A model generated the notes under the pieces. It did not search any database. It was not told where the DNA came from and was given only the letters and a program-made list of their open reading frames with translations. DNA of 64,000 bases from Psychroserpens sp. (GTDB taxonomy: Bacteria > Bacteroidota > Bacteroidia > Flavobacteriales > Flavobacteriaceae): contig JAEPNY010000003.1 in NCBI GenBank assembly GCA_017643165.1, positions 102,007-166,006 of the forward strand, given 5' to 3'. Shown in pieces: positions 63,721 to 64,000 of the stretch. The position numbers and the translations under genes were made by a program. Within the stretch, counting starts at the first letter, position 1, and each line of letters starts with the position of its first letter.

Positions 63721-64000
63721 CTAGTTTTTATAAATTAGATTTACCGTTAATTCAGCAGTTTCTTTGTTGAATTCTACTTTATACGTCGAATTTTCATTGT
63801 CATTTTCTTTGATGTACATATTTTCGACAAGTTTAAAATCATTTCTACTAATATAATCGTCGAGGTCAACCTGTTCTGTATCAATAATAAACTTTGATAC
63901 TTTCGTGTCATTGGTACATTGGCATTCTGTAGACGTTACTTTCGGAATATTTACACCTGTACGAAGTTCAATATTATCAATATTAAATACTTTGCATGAT
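63721..64000 (-). CDS. hypothetical protein, truncated by the window edge
   Basis: On the minus strand an open frame runs from base 63999 (first complete codon) to a TAG at 63721-63723, giving the last 92 residues of a protein whose start lies beyond the window. Seen: a CxC (ECQCTND), many charged residues, and a beta-rich C-terminus ending ELTVNLIYKN. No family recognised. It converges on the terminator at 63675-63706, as expected for a real gene end. Confidence 0.6.
   Translation of the reverse strand, partial: SCKVFNIDNIELRTGVNIPKVTSTECQCTNDTKVSKFIIDTEQVDLDDYISRNDFKLVENMYIKENDNENSTYKVEFNKETAELTVNLIYKN

Noticed and set aside
1-64000. Mobile elements, CRISPR arrays, prophage, tRNA or rRNA genes
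   Set aside because: No transposase, integrase, spaced direct-repeat array or RNA gene was seen on either strand; the locus looks stable apart from the inverted unit at 29059-30679.

Overview
The window looks like a chromosomal segment from a low-GC, probably marine member of the Flavobacteriaceae (Bacteroidota). Several independent signs agree. Bacteroidota-type promoters (TTG, about 19 bases, TAnnTTTG) lie in front of many genes. SecA is enlarged to 1117 residues, there is a PorV/PorQ-type outer-membrane protein, and a cyclophilin and an FKBP domain are fused in one protein. RecQ lacks the usual zinc cysteines. A carotenoid-type desaturase sits beside a UbiA prenyltransferase. No rRNA, tRNA, insertion sequence, prophage or CRISPR array was seen. 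Coding density is high and no gene-free stretch exceeds about 175 bases.

Layout. (1) Bases 1-13468 are mostly housekeeping: a truncated serine hydrolase, two LytM/M23 proteins, the UbiA and CrtI-like pair, secA, a DUF2795 protein, a PduO-type cobalamin adenosyltransferase, an ABC ATPase, a methyltransferase and an ABC-F ATPase. (2) Bases 13522-52289 form one large surface-polysaccharide locus of about 39 kb, almost all on the + strand. It opens with a strong promoter, wza (OPX lipoprotein), wzc (tyrosine autokinase with a Tyr-Gly tail) and a small phosphoglycosyl transferase. A TviB/TviC pair (predicted UDP-GalNAcA route) and a Wzm/Wzt ABC exporter follow. Then come 14 glycosyltransferases, an aminotransferase with a NeuD/PglD-type acyltransferase, four sulfotransferase domains (one fused to an acetyltransferase), an MBOAT plus SGNH O-acetylation pair, two methyltransferases, an asparagine-synthase-like amide-forming enzyme without a glutaminase site, a transglutaminase-like protein, a Wzy/WaaL-like membrane protein and a second, full-length initiating glycosyl phosphotransferase. 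(3) Bases 52296-63653 are envelope and housekeeping genes: lnt, a PorV-like protein, a CDP-alcohol phosphatidyltransferase, a DUF808 protein, lptB, a CMD protein, tatC, kpsF, recQ and the dual immunophilin. A truncated minus-strand gene closes the window.

How it works together (inference). The central locus should make one or more acidic, heavily modified surface glycans. The sugar is started on a lipid carrier by one of two phosphoglycosyl transferases and extended by many GT2 and GT4 enzymes. It is decorated with sulfate, acetyl, methyl and possibly amide groups. Export would use Wzm/Wzt, since no Wzx flippase is present, with the Wzc/Wza envelope system. The decoration set (sulfate + O-acetyl + amide chemistry with TviB/TviC) is the most promising candidate for undescribed biology. 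Glycan structure and enzyme specificity cannot be read from the sequence alone.
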